Counted from the first letter of the stretch, positions 53,745 to 63,576 are shown. The stretch is 64,000 nt of DNA from Pseudobdellovibrionaceae bacterium (GCA_020635075.1 JACKAM010000001.1:744001-808000); one strand, 5' to 3'. Notes: generated by a model not told the origin, from the letters alone. Translations and numbers: made by a program.

Positions 53745-54504
53745 ACCAGCCTTGTGGGTCTTTCTTCGCGGCCTGGGACGGGAAAAGGGTCATTGGGGAA
53801 ATTTTGTTGATGAGTTTCAAGCCAGTTTTCCCGGAGAGGAAGTTCTTTGTGTGGACCTTCCTGGAGCCGGCGACGCCCGAGACGTACCTCCTCCCACCAG
53901 TCTGGCTTCCATGACGGATTTTGTTCGCCATCAAGTGCACCAAGCCGCGGGCGGCGAGCGCCCAATTAATCTCTTGTCCATCTCCCTTGGGGGAATGGTG
54001 ACTCTGGAATGGATGCGGCGACACCCCCATGAACTTCATTTTGTCGTGATCATGAACACTTCGGCCGCAGGCTTGAATCCATTTTATCGTCGATTGCGGC
54101 TTTCAGCCGCCCCGCGCTTTTTATCCAGTGCCTTTGTGCGCGACCCTCACTTGCGAGAACGAAAGATTGTGGATTTGATTTCCAACCGTCGAGAAGTTCA
54201 CGATCAAACGGCAGAGCAATGGTACCGCCTGGGGCAGGAACGGCCGGTCAATCGCCGAAGTGTCGCCCGCCAACTGTTGGCAGCCAGCCGTTTCCGTCTG
54301 CCTCGACAAATGCCAAGTGTGCCGACCCTGTTGATGGTGGGGCAGGGAGATCGTCTCGTCCATCCGGACTGCACCGAGGCTCTCCATCGCCACTATGGCT
54401 GGGAGATCGCCCGGCATCCTTGGGCTGGGCATGATTTACCTTTAGATGACGCCCCTTGGATATTCAGTGAGATACGTAAGTGGCGGAATCAGAACGGGTT
54501 TTAA
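53731..54504 (+). CDS. Alpha/beta hydrolase
   Basis: 257 aa from the ATG at 53731, with AGGAG 8 nt upstream. The fold is visible: VFLRGLGREKGHWGNFVDEF, VLCVDLPGAGDA, nucleophile elbow LLSISLGGMVTLEW (Ser-x-Ser-x-Gly in place of Gly-x-Ser-x-Gly), VPTLLMVGQGDRLVHPD (acid Asp) and the catalytic His in HPWAGHDLPLDD. No signal peptide. It overlaps the M14 gene, suggesting joint action on an acylated substrate, but this is inference. Confidence 0.85.
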   Translation: MTKDKPALWVFLRGLGREKGHWGNFVDEFQASFPGEEVLCVDLPGAGDARDVPPPTSLASMTDFVRHQVHQAAGGERPINLLSISLGGMVTLEWMRRHPHELHFVVIMNTSAAGLNPFYRRLRLSAAPRFLSSAFVRDPHLRERKIVDLISNRREVHDQTAEQWYRLGQERPVNRRSVARQLLAASRFRLPRQMPSVPTLLMVGQGDRLVHPDCTEALHRHYGWEIARHPWAGHDLPLDDAPWIFSEIRKWRNQNGF

Positions 54505-54697
54505 GAATCTAAAAAATTTTGCGAAGCTCCCTGTAAAGGCTTTAGTCGAAAGAAAATTCTTGCCCTTTTGCCTGTAAACAGTTTTCATGACACACCAATT
54601 CAAGCCGCAGGTCCTAGGTGGGTATTCTCCAGGATGGAATGGGCGTGGCGGCTTCGATCAGAGGTTCATTGGTGTTTGGGCATTCGGGAGGATCGCG

Positions 54698-56152
54698 ATG
54701 AGGCTTGTGAGTCACATGGGCTTGTGGGGACTTTTGCTTGCGGTTGTGTTGGGTTGGTCATCGGCCAATGCCCAGGATCAAAGTGGTGAAGCGATCAAAG
54801 TGCGTTTGCCACGAGGTGAGGGATGGAGCCATCCCGAAGCCGAAGATCACCTTAATGTGGGCCTAAAGTTTGGTACCACCAGTTACTTTCGTGAAGACAC
54901 AGCTTTCTTTCAAAAGCGTGGAACCAAATCGCAAATTTCTGATCTCGTCTTGGACATGGAATATGAATGGCACGGTGTCTTTGATGGTGCTATTGAATTC
55001 AAGAACCGTTTGGCTGTTGAAGAAGAGGCCAATTACTTCATGCCCAAAAATCTCTACGCTGGCTGGAAAGGCAAAGGCTGGGAATTTTGGATGGGCCGCA
55101 AGTGGTACAAATGGAATGAAGCCGATGAGCTTCTCCAGCGCGGTTTGTACCAGGGCCGATTCATGAACGACAAGCTCCGTAAAGACAGTCATGGGTTGAC
55201 TGGATTTTTTCTGGAAAATCATTGGCGGCAAGGGTCGCTGCTGGTGTTTGCATCCCCCATGTTTGTGCCTGAATTTGGTCCGGATCACGAAATCATCAAT
55301 GGCGACTTTTACTCCCCCAATCCCTACTTTAGGCCCCCCTCATCTAGTTTAGAGTTCCTCGGTGTGAACACCCCGATGAAGTACAAGGTGATCAATCCGG
55401 CTGAGAGTGATGTGGTTCTAAACGAGAGCTTTGCCGCGCGTTTGGAACAAAACTGGGGTTCCTGGTTTGTTCGTGGCAGCTATGCCTATAAGCCCATGAG
55501 TCAGCTTCTTTTGGGTGGCCAGTTTTTGTTTCAACACACTGAAGTTGGGTCACAGGACATTCGCGTCAACGTTTATCCACGCGTTCAGTACCATCACCTG
55601 TCATCGGTTGAGGGTGGGTACAGTGAATCGGGCGGTTTAACAACATGGATGAGCTTTACTTACGAGCGGCCCGAACAGGATGACATCCCCAAAGAGTGGA
55701 CCTACCAGGACACGGGTCGGAGCGGAATTGTCACCACCTACATTGGTCACGATTTGTCAGCTGGTCCCAACGAGCGCACCCATGCTTATCTGTCCTACTC
55801 CCGTGTCAGTGGAGGGGACCAGCCGGACGCCGGTGAGTTTACCGCCCGGGAAACCCTCTTTGAACGCCGCTACCAGTTTTACGAGACGGTGGAGTTGGGA
55901 CTTAAGAATGGATATTGGCTATTAAACCAGAACAAATTCTCATGGGGAGCACGGGCTCTATTTGATTTTGTCCAGCAGGGTGGTGCCTTTATGGCCGATG
56001 CTCGCTGGAGTTGGGGGCCGCAGTGGGAAATCTACGGTATGGTCGATCTTATCGGAGTTTTTGACGAAGATCAGGCCGAGTTTGCCGATGGATTTGTGGG
56101 TGAGTACCGATCCAACGATCGGGTGTCTTTGGGGGTGAGCTATGTATTCTAA
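54698..56152 (+). CDS. Outer-membrane beta-barrel protein, module copy 1
   Basis: 484 aa; the ATG at 54698 follows GGGAGG by 6 nt. Signal peptide to about residue 25 (VVLGWSSANA). The mature protein alternates hydrophobic and polar residues and ends in GVSYVF, a C-terminal BAM signal. It is a paralogue of the protein at 59001-60479: shared blocks are FWMGRKWYKWNEADE / FGLGRRRVNWSFADQ, GLTGFFL / GLIGVFL, FASPMFVPEFGP / FASPLFLPDQGP and PKEW near residue 330. Its last 11 nt overlap the start of a large lipoprotein. It resembles DUF1302-like barrels only loosely; no function recognised. Confidence 0.8.
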   Translation: MRLVSHMGLWGLLLAVVLGWSSANAQDQSGEAIKVRLPRGEGWSHPEAEDHLNVGLKFGTTSYFREDTAFFQKRGTKSQISDLVLDMEYEWHGVFDGAIEFKNRLAVEEEANYFMPKNLYAGWKGKGWEFWMGRKWYKWNEADELLQRGLYQGRFMNDKLRKDSHGLTGFFLENHWRQGSLLVFASPMFVPEFGPDHEIINGDFYSPNPYFRPPSSSLEFLGVNTPMKYKVINPAESDVVLNESFAARLEQNWGSWFVRGSYAYKPMSQLLLGGQFLFQHTEVGSQDIRVNVYPRVQYHHLSSVEGGYSESGGLTTWMSFTYERPEQDDIPKEWTYQDTGRSGIVTTYIGHDLSAGPNERTHAYLSYSRVSGGDQPDAGEFTARETLFERRYQFYETVELGLKNGYWLLNQNKFSWGARALFDFVQQGGAFMADARWSWGPQWEIYGMVDLIGVFDEDQAEFADGFVGEYRSNDRVSLGVSYVF

Positions 56153-58682
56153 AGTTGTGCGCAGCTTATTGATTCTTACTGTCATTCCTCCCCTACTTAT
56201 TGCCTGTAGTGGTGAAGATAAGCCTTATCAGACGCCTCCAGTGGTGAAAATGAGCCAATCCCAGTGTTTGGATAATGCCGACCAGGTGGTGGGTGACTAC
56301 ATGGATGGTCGTCTCAGCACTGCGGATATCAACGGTTTTTGGGACTGTACGCAGAGGGCATTGGACATCTTTTTGCGTTTCACCCAAGGGCGACAGGTTG
56401 GGATTTACTCATCAGGTGAATTGCGCAACTTTCTGCAAAACTTCTTTATGGGCGATCTTCGCATTAATGATGTGCTTCTTGAAGAGTTGATGGAAGTCAA
56501 ACGGGTGTTTCTCTCGGGAAGCCGCGAGTTTGTCACCCGCAACGAGCTGCAGCTCACGCAAAAAATCATTGAAGACTTTCGCCAGCTGACTCTTGACCTG
56601 AATCCCCACATTCAAGTGGTGCGGGGGGAATTTTACCGCCGGCAAAGGGGTTATACAGTCGACGAGCTCAATACTTCATTGGAGGCAGTCTCGGGAGTGC
56701 TCATCGGTTTTGGCAAGATTATTGAGGCCCGAGGTCAGGCCTATGAGTTTGTCCGCTTTGAAAGGCTATTGGGAGAAATTGGCAAATTGGTCAATGGCAG
56801 TGGTCATTCACGCTCTGCCCTACTTCGGGATATGATGTCCTGGTTGAGCCGAGTGAAGTTCCAGCTTGTGGGTGCGCCCGCGGATCGAATTGAGCCTCGC
56901 CAATGGGTGCGCACAGGTACGATTTTCGCTGAGAGTTTTGGTCTGTGGATGCGTTATATGCATTTCACCACGCACAAGGGCTGGACGGAGAATCCGCAGA
57001 TGATGAATCAGGCCTTTGCTCATATGCAAAAGTCAGCCAAGAGGTTGGGTGAGATTTTTGGTCAAACGGACCAAAGCTTGGATTGGGAGACCGTTGATAA
57101 TCTGGTTCAAGAGCTTGACCAGGTCATAAAGACTCATGGCAAAGATCGAAGTTTGAAGAACTACCTGACCTACCTTCCTCTTGTGAGTGAGCTGAAGTTC
57201 CATTTGGTTGGTGGTTCAAAGGAAAAGGTAGAGCCTCAGGATTGGCCGGCCTTTATGGTGACGGTGGGGCAATTGGGTGAAATGGCTATGCGCTATTCCC
57301 ACTTGGTGGCTCCCAACGACTGGAGTCGGGGTTTAGGTCTTGAACAGATGGACGCAACGGTCTTGTTGGCCAGTCAGTTTTTGTATCAGGCCGTGGATCG
57401 CAAGCCAAATAAGACCATTACCTATGCCGACCTTAGTGACATCATCGCGGCAGTGGACGCGGCTAAGCTTTGGCCCCTGGGAATTCGCGGCAGTTCCATT
57501 GAGTCCTCACTCCCGGCCTTTTTGAGTCGTATCCTGCGTTCGCCCGATGATCGGATGTCAGGTGAGCAGGTGGAGGGAATTGATTTTAAGACCATTAGCT
57601 ATATCAAGGAACAGTGGAGTGGTTGGAAAAGGGCCCAGGAATTTGTTAATGCCATCGCTCAAGGGGGCAGCCCTGATCCGGGAGAAGATTCTCATCTTAT
57701 GGAAATCAACCAGGTGGTCACTCAATCCCCTTGGCCGATGGTCCATGATTCTTTAGGTCGGCTGTTGTTTGAGACACCGAAGGACATGCGGTGGACGCAG
57801 AAGAGTCTGACCCAGCTCAATTGGTCGCGCACACTTCTTCGACTTTTGGTGCTGGGCTATGCCGAAGAGGAGGAACGCATTCAAGGTGTGACGGGATTGA
57901 CCCTTGATGAATTGGATTATTTGGCCTCAGACATTTCCGATATAGGAGTGGATTTAGGGATATTCAAAGAGGGTGATACTGGACTTGCGGAACGTATCCA
58001 CATTGAGGCCGACCTCTTTATGCCTAGGGCCAATGGTAATGAACTGGTCGATTTGGCTGAAGGCATTGAGTACCTGACTTTTGTTCTTGGTGGGATTGAG
58101 GCCGGTGGACTCTTATTGAAAGACCTGCCCGAGGATTGCAAAGTGGCTGACGCAGCCGATGAAAGCGTGACTACAGCTTGCTTTCGCGAGGCCTTTTCCC
58201 AAGGGCGAGCGAAGTATCTTAATCATTTGCCTGTCTTTAATGCCTACGTGGACACTTTAAGTGGAGATCAGTGGAACAACATTCAGGAATACCTGGAGAC
58301 AGCCACTCGCGGTGAGGATGGCTATTCGGACGATCCGATTAAGACCTCTGATGTTCGCGAGATATTCATTATGCTTCAGTACATTGAGACTTTCTTTGCT
58401 CGCTACAATCAGGACGACAAGCCTTGGTATATTGACGTTGAAGAAGCCTTGGTGGCCTTTCCCACCTTTGATCTGCCGCTTATGAATCTTTTGGGCTTTG
58501 CTGATCGTAGCGACAGGGAAGCCCTGTTTACCTACATGATGAAAAACGGTCGGCCACCAAATCAGGATATTGATGGCCTGAAGGAGCTTCAGGAATGGAA
58601 AGCCAAGAAATCTGAATGGTCTTTCCAGGCGGATCGGGTGCGATTGGTGCGGATATTGTCTGAACTTTCCAAGTCTCTATAG
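56142..58682 (+). CDS. Large lipoprotein, module copy 1 (degenerate EF-hand)
   Basis: 846 aa. Signal with lipobox LIAC, Cys22. The ATG overlaps the barrel gene by 11 nt. A conserved N-terminal segment has two cysteines (CLDNADQVV...FWDCTQRA) and an EF-hand-like YSSGELRNFL. Two internal repeats are visible: KFQLVGAPADRIEPRQW at ~239 and KFHLVGGSKEKVEPQDW at ~352, 113 residues apart. Near the C-terminus YNQDDKPWYIDVEEAL (residues 755-770) sits where the paralogue has a canonical EF-hand, but with a residue inserted and the loop glycine lost. Helix-rich throughout. Predicted lipid-anchored partner of the adjacent barrel. No known family recognised. Confidence 0.8.
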   Translation: MYSKVVRSLLILTVIPPLLIACSGEDKPYQTPPVVKMSQSQCLDNADQVVGDYMDGRLSTADINGFWDCTQRALDIFLRFTQGRQVGIYSSGELRNFLQNFFMGDLRINDVLLEELMEVKRVFLSGSREFVTRNELQLTQKIIEDFRQLTLDLNPHIQVVRGEFYRRQRGYTVDELNTSLEAVSGVLIGFGKIIEARGQAYEFVRFERLLGEIGKLVNGSGHSRSALLRDMMSWLSRVKFQLVGAPADRIEPRQWVRTGTIFAESFGLWMRYMHFTTHKGWTENPQMMNQAFAHMQKSAKRLGEIFGQTDQSLDWETVDNLVQELDQVIKTHGKDRSLKNYLTYLPLVSELKFHLVGGSKEKVEPQDWPAFMVTVGQLGEMAMRYSHLVAPNDWSRGLGLEQMDATVLLASQFLYQAVDRKPNKTITYADLSDIIAAVDAAKLWPLGIRGSSIESSLPAFLSRILRSPDDRMSGEQVEGIDFKTISYIKEQWSGWKRAQEFVNAIAQGGSPDPGEDSHLMEINQVVTQSPWPMVHDSLGRLLFETPKDMRWTQKSLTQLNWSRTLLRLLVLGYAEEEERIQGVTGLTLDELDYLASDISDIGVDLGIFKEGDTGLAERIHIEADLFMPRANGNELVDLAEGIEYLTFVLGGIEAGGLLLKDLPEDCKVADAADESVTTACFREAFSQGRAKYLNHLPVFNAYVDTLSGDQWNNIQEYLETATRGEDGYSDDPIKTSDVREIFIMLQYIETFFARYNQDDKPWYIDVEEALVAFPTFDLPLMNLLGFADRSDREALFTYMMKNGRPPNQDIDGLKELQEWKAKKSEWSFQADRVRLVRILSELSKSL

Positions 58683-59000
58683 TCGCCCAAAAATGTCATT
58701 TTCTCTAGAGAGAGGGACGATTTTTAAGCTTTGGTTTTGGTAATGTTTACCGAGGGAGGTGCCCTTTGCGGCCGTCCCCACTGTCCGTCGGCCAAGTGTC
58801 ATCTTGGTTACCTGTTTTATTCCATGTGAAACCATTGAGCGGGTAATCCTTACAGACTGTCCAAGTTCTTCACATCTTGTTGAAATGAGTACAGTTCTTG
58901 CTCCTTAGGTTGTGTGCTTTTGTGCACATTAGGTAGAACTGGGCTGTTCAGAGGAGGGAAGGGTTCTGGAGAGCTCAACTAAAAAGGAGCGAGGTGCCTT
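58683..59000. other. Intergenic region between the two modules
   Basis: 318 bp. No gene or clear terminator. A GGTAATGTTTACC-like dyad lies at about 58739 and AAAAAGGAGCGAGG at its end is the ribosome site for the next gene. It may carry a separate promoter, but none was recognised. Confidence 0.45.
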
Positions 59001-60479
59001 TTGGGGTTTAGGCGCATCGGGAGTTTAAACATACAGCAATTGGGGCGCGGCCTGTGTGTCGCCTTGGTCTGCTTTGCGCAGTTGGCTTTAGGAGAAAGTG
59101 ATTTCTCACAGGTTGACTATAGCCTTTCAGGGCTTGGTGAAACAGACTTTCGCAAAGAGTCTTTTTCGCTCAGTCTGTTTGGTGACCGCTATTTGACCGA
59201 TGGCCCGTCTCCTGATCATGTCAGCACCTATTCGACTCTTGGCCTCAATTACCAAATCATTGCAGATACAGATGGCAAGGAAGTTCTTTTCCACGCGTGG
59301 GGGCAGCAGGCCCTGGATGATTCAAGGGAAGTTCACATCACCGTGCCTGAAGCCTATGTGGGCTGGAGCACTAATCGGGAGGAATTTCATTTTGGTTTGG
59401 GACGAAGGCGGGTCAATTGGAGTTTTGCCGATCAGGAATGGAAATTAGGACTTTGGCAGCCCTTGTTTAAATGGGACTACCTGAGACCTCAGGAGCAAGG
59501 CCTGATTGGCGTGTTTCTGCGTTCTGAAATTAACGACTGGGAAGTGGTGGGATTTGCCTCGCCCTTGTTTCTACCTGATCAGGGGCCTCAGTTCACCCTG
59601 ACTGATGGCAATTTTGAATCTGGCAACCGCTGGTTCCTGCCTCCGCAAAACCAAATTGAGGTTTTTAAGAACTCGTCGGCGATTTACTACCAGCTCGACA
59701 AGCCTCGGGTGGAAGACGTGATCTTTCAAAGTTCCTGGGCATTTCGCGTGCGTAAGGGAAGCCCTGAAAGCGGGTTTTGGCTTCAGTGGTCAACAACCAA
59801 TAAACCCATGAATCAGTTGCAGTTGGGCCTTGAGGGTTATCATAGCCTGGCGCTGACACCCACTGTGGGTAACACCATGGCGGTCATTCATACAGAAGTG
59901 GTCCATCATCGGATTAATACTCTGGAAGCTGGGCAATCCTGGGATCGTGCACGGGTCTGGCTGTCGGCTTCAGAGGAGAGGCCGGCTGAATCTGAAATGC
60001 CCAAAGAGTGGGACCAATCGCCCTTGTTTTTGACCCGCGTCTATGGGGCCCATCTGGGCCACGCCTTACCCTTGCCGGGGCTACCCAATAGTCGGCTGTC
60101 CTGGAATTACATCAAGACCGATGAGCAAAGGATACAGCGGGCTGAGACTGAACCGGGCCTGGTGGGCGACGAAATGAAAAACTCCATGCAGAGGTTCCCT
60201 CTCCAGCAGGGGATGGGGTTTCGTTGGGATGCTCAGCTGTGGAACACGCTTCGTCGGCGGCTGGGATGGACGGCGCAGTACATTTACTCTTATCCCGATC
60301 AGGCCAGTTGGTTTTCAGCGACCGTCAAATGGGGATTCTCACCGAGGTTGAGTTGGCATGTTGGGGTGGATGTGTTGGGGGTTGATCCAGGTCCTGATGG
60401 CAAGATTGATGAGCTCAGTGCTTATAGTCGCTATCATCAGAATGACCGAATCGTAGGGGGAATGACTTATGTGTTTTAA
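59001..60479 (+). CDS. Outer-membrane beta-barrel protein, module copy 2
   Basis: 492 aa from TTG at 59001, with AAGGAGCGAGG upstream. Signal peptide ends near residue 31 (CFAQLALG-ESD). Barrel-type strand pattern with terminal GMTYVF. Parallels with copy 1 include GLGRRRVNWSFAD, GLIGVFLRSE, FASPLFLPDQGPQF with DGNF, and SEMPKEWDQS. Its stop overlaps the next ATG by 11 nt in exactly the same way as copy 1. Function unknown; likely exposes loops at the cell surface. Confidence 0.8.
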   Translation: MGFRRIGSLNIQQLGRGLCVALVCFAQLALGESDFSQVDYSLSGLGETDFRKESFSLSLFGDRYLTDGPSPDHVSTYSTLGLNYQIIADTDGKEVLFHAWGQQALDDSREVHITVPEAYVGWSTNREEFHFGLGRRRVNWSFADQEWKLGLWQPLFKWDYLRPQEQGLIGVFLRSEINDWEVVGFASPLFLPDQGPQFTLTDGNFESGNRWFLPPQNQIEVFKNSSAIYYQLDKPRVEDVIFQSSWAFRVRKGSPESGFWLQWSTTNKPMNQLQLGLEGYHSLALTPTVGNTMAVIHTEVVHHRINTLEAGQSWDRARVWLSASEERPAESEMPKEWDQSPLFLTRVYGAHLGHALPLPGLPNSRLSWNYIKTDEQRIQRAETEPGLVGDEMKNSMQRFPLQQGMGFRWDAQLWNTLRRRLGWTAQYIYSYPDQASWFSATVKWGFSPRLSWHVGVDVLGVDPGPDGKIDELSAYSRYHQNDRIVGGMTYVF

Positions 60480-63192
60480 ATCAGGCAGAGCACTTGTGGC
60501 TCTTCTGGCAGCACTGGGTCTCGGGGCGCTGTTGGGTTGTGGACTGAACCTGGGTGATGAAAAACAGGGTACGGGTTCTGTAAAGCTGGATGGCAGTGGC
60601 TTTCACTGCATGACCCACATTCGCGAGAACTTGGAAGCATACTTTGGAGCCGAGCTTTCGGCCAAACAGACCGGCGATTTTTACGACTGTTTGAAAACCT
60701 CTTTTGAGCAGTTCCAAAAGTACACTCGCGGCGCCGATCGCGAGTCCTATACCCCCGAGGAACTGCAAAGGTTTATTGAGACCAATTTTTTAAAGCCAAG
60801 AACCATTGGTGCTGGGCTGATGACTGAAGCGATGAATCTTAAGGTGGCCTTGCTGGGTGGGGACACAAAAAAGATCACCCGCGATGAGTTTAAAAAACTC
60901 AATGGGGTTCTTGACACCTTAAAAAGTGCCTCAGTGCAAATGCAGCCCTATATGAGAGTGATCAACCCTGATGTGGGGATGAAGGTCTTCACTGATTACA
61001 AGGAAAGGTTGGTACACGCACGTGAGGCCGGCGAAGCGGCTATGCGCGTGGCCCAGTTTGTAGGCCGTGACTTGGGCGAAAAGGCACAGAATTATCCTTT
61101 GCAGCATGCCCAAGGTTTTTTGGTGGAGCTGACCCGCTTTCTTTATGGAGATGAGTCCGATTCCGTTTTGCGTTCAAGAAAATGGGCAGATATGTTTGGT
61201 GAGTTCAAGCATTTGGCATCAGGTGGTGAGCGGGCAACCATCGAGCCTCAGGACTGGGGTTCCTTTCTGCAGTCGGGCTTTGGTTGGTATGTCGTTTACC
61301 TCCGCTACAACTACCAATCCACTGGTGGCAGCCTGCTCTATGGATCAGGCCTGGAGGACTTTGTCGACAACATTGGCCGAGGTCTTCATTTGGCCCAGCT
61401 TTCTTTGAATCGGCAGGATCAAAAGGTCCTCACCTATGATGACCTGGAACAATTGGTCTATCGCATGAAAGCCTTGGACCTGATGCCGGGAAAATTCAGT
61501 GCATTTGGTGTGACGCAAACTCTGCGACCTCTGTTCGATCGTATTCTCGGTGATGTGGAAACCAAACCAAAGAAACGTAAGAGTAAGGGTTTGACCCAAT
61601 ACGCCTTGGCTCAGGGCGCGGTTGAGTTTTACCGTTGGTCGGAGATTCAATTTTTTCTTGATCGCAAATTCACTCCGGCCTTGAGGCCCCAAACGGTGGA
61701 TCTTTCCAATCAGGTGTTTGGTTTTCCTCTGGTGGGAGCACAAAAGGGTAGTGGCCATCAACTGGACTTTAAGGTTCAATCACAGCAGCAGGTGACGGGC
61801 ACCATGGTTCTTAAGGAGCTCGACCGAATTCGCACGAGTGTGAGGCCGTTTTTTAGGCAGGGTGCCAACAAGGCCCTCCTGGCTCCTCGCGAGGAGTTGG
61901 TTGAACACGATGTCTACCACGGCTTCTACAATCTGTCGGTAATGAACATTGTGCGCGGTTTGGTTCGACTTTTGGTTCGTGGATATGCCGAGGATCTGCC
62001 CCGGGCTCTTGATATGGTGGGCTTAACCGATGATGAAATGGATTTTTTCTTTAAAGACATGAAGGATCTGGGAAGAGACCTTCACTTTATGGACCCAAGA
62101 AATATTCCCGTTCTTGGTCATCGGTCCTTTATGGAAGGCAATGTCTTTACGTTTATTGGCAACGGCATTCAAAAGCCGGACGCGAGCGATCCCCAACGCC
62201 ATTTGTTGGTGTTTGAAGAAGGACTTGAGTTGGTGAGTTTGGTCTATTCCGGTGGAAACCTCAACGACGATCTCTATATTTTGGGTCTGGAGACCTGTCC
62301 TACGGGTTCGATAGATGTCTTTGGTCGCCCGAAGGTGGATCGCGGCTGCTTTAGAGAGAAAGCTGTGGCTGAGTTGAGCGGCTATATGGCCCATTTACCC
62401 AAGATGAAGGCCTTTTGGGACGGCTTGAGCCTTGAAGGCAAAGCCGAAGCCTTTGGAATTTTGGAAAACATCGCCGTTCGCCCGATCCAGGATGAAGTCG
62501 AATACCGGGAAACGGAAAAACTGCTAGATGGCACCACGCCGGTTAAGCACTGCGAGGCACCCTACTTTATGGGCTTCCGTAAAGAAGCCAAGCGCAAGTA
62601 TATGGAGTGTCTGGAAAATAATCGTAAACGCATCCCTCTGTTGGTAAAGATGATGGAAGAGTTGCGCGAAAAGGGAATGAGCCCTGTCGATTGTGATTGG
62701 GTGACAGATAAGGAAGTCTCTAAGAACTATTGCCCTTGGGTGGAGTCAGGTGAAATTGGCACCATGGCGGTGATTCTCCACTATGTGGAAACCATCATGA
62801 CCCGATTCGACACAGATGGGAATGGCCTGTTGGAAACGGCCGAGGCCTGGGAAGCCTACCCAGTATTTAGAGGACTTATTGGCAAGCTAGCGAAAAACGC
62901 CGGTCACGACTTGGACGATAGTGGCATGCAGGATGTTTATGGTTATATCCTCAGCAACGGTGGGAAGGTGCCAGGCGGCTCTTTGGGTGTTGCTTGGTCA
63001 AAGACTCTGAGTGGGTTTAGCTGGTCCATGGCCTTGAACCGCATGGATATGATTCGTATTTTTGGCACCATTACGGGGGGAGGGGCACGTTTGCCGAGTG
63101 CGCCTAGAGAGAAATCTGACTGGGATCAGGCCGAGGCCATGCGGCAGCAGGAGCTGGCTAAGGACAACGGCATGGATGACTTGATGTTTTAG
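60469..63192 (+). CDS. Large lipoprotein, module copy 2 (EF-hand)
   Basis: 907 aa; lipobox LLGC with Cys24. N-terminal conserved block CMTHIRENLEAYFG...FYDCLKTSFEQF and YTPEELQRFIETNFL match copy 1. The IEPQDW unit (GGERATIEPQDWGSF) occurs at about residue 260. The C-terminal region has ETCPTG and further cysteines, then a full EF-hand loop at residues 781-792, DTDGNGLLETAE, with ligands at positions 1, 3, 5, 9 and 12. This suggests calcium binding. It is the last gene of the second module. It may plug or regulate the barrel encoded before it; that is inference. Confidence 0.82.
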   Translation: MCFKSGRALVALLAALGLGALLGCGLNLGDEKQGTGSVKLDGSGFHCMTHIRENLEAYFGAELSAKQTGDFYDCLKTSFEQFQKYTRGADRESYTPEELQRFIETNFLKPRTIGAGLMTEAMNLKVALLGGDTKKITRDEFKKLNGVLDTLKSASVQMQPYMRVINPDVGMKVFTDYKERLVHAREAGEAAMRVAQFVGRDLGEKAQNYPLQHAQGFLVELTRFLYGDESDSVLRSRKWADMFGEFKHLASGGERATIEPQDWGSFLQSGFGWYVVYLRYNYQSTGGSLLYGSGLEDFVDNIGRGLHLAQLSLNRQDQKVLTYDDLEQLVYRMKALDLMPGKFSAFGVTQTLRPLFDRILGDVETKPKKRKSKGLTQYALAQGAVEFYRWSEIQFFLDRKFTPALRPQTVDLSNQVFGFPLVGAQKGSGHQLDFKVQSQQQVTGTMVLKELDRIRTSVRPFFRQGANKALLAPREELVEHDVYHGFYNLSVMNIVRGLVRLLVRGYAEDLPRALDMVGLTDDEMDFFFKDMKDLGRDLHFMDPRNIPVLGHRSFMEGNVFTFIGNGIQKPDASDPQRHLLVFEEGLELVSLVYSGGNLNDDLYILGLETCPTGSIDVFGRPKVDRGCFREKAVAELSGYMAHLPKMKAFWDGLSLEGKAEAFGILENIAVRPIQDEVEYRETEKLLDGTTPVKHCEAPYFMGFRKEAKRKYMECLENNRKRIPLLVKMMEELREKGMSPVDCDWVTDKEVSKNYCPWVESGEIGTMAVILHYVETIMTRFDTDGNGLLETAEAWEAYPVFRGLIGKLAKNAGHDLDDSGMQDVYGYILSNGGKVPGGSLGVAWSKTLSGFSWSMALNRMDMIRIFGTITGGGARLPSAPREKSDWDQAEAMRQQELAKDNGMDDLMF

Positions 63193-63576
63193 ATTTAGCT
63201 CCCTTGGTTGGTGATCTCCTCCGTGGAGTTTGCCAAAGAGCATCCTGCCCCTGCGATCAATAAGCTTAAAGCCTCAGACATACCTTTGGCAGCAGCACTC
63301 TTCCTCGGAGCGCAGCACCGGGCCGAACTCGGTTTTAACCATATTGATTCTCCGGGGCCCGTCTGTCTTTTCAGCAATTTGTGCCGGCTTCGATCAAGGG
63401 TGTTACCCTCATTTGGGGAGCTACCTTGAGCCCGAGAACTGGTTGCGGAGTAGACGCTGAGAGTAACAGTTCATTACGCTAGATATCTTCGTCTACTAGA
63501 GCGGCGCGAAAAGGCTCCTTAAATTGTTCTTAATGTGTCTATGATTGAAGGTCTCACCAGCGATGAGGAGGTCGAT
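63193..63576. other. Intergenic region, possible gene remnant
   Basis: 384 bp before the YceI gene. Short frames exist on both strands (73 codons plus, 60 codons minus) but neither has a ribosome site or family pattern. A GAGGAG at 63565 serves the next gene. Confidence 0.45.

Noticed and set aside
63195..63377. Short minus-strand frame with a lipobox-like AGAGC
   Set aside because: No ribosome site, and the lipobox-like stretch is preceded by a long non-signal N-terminus.
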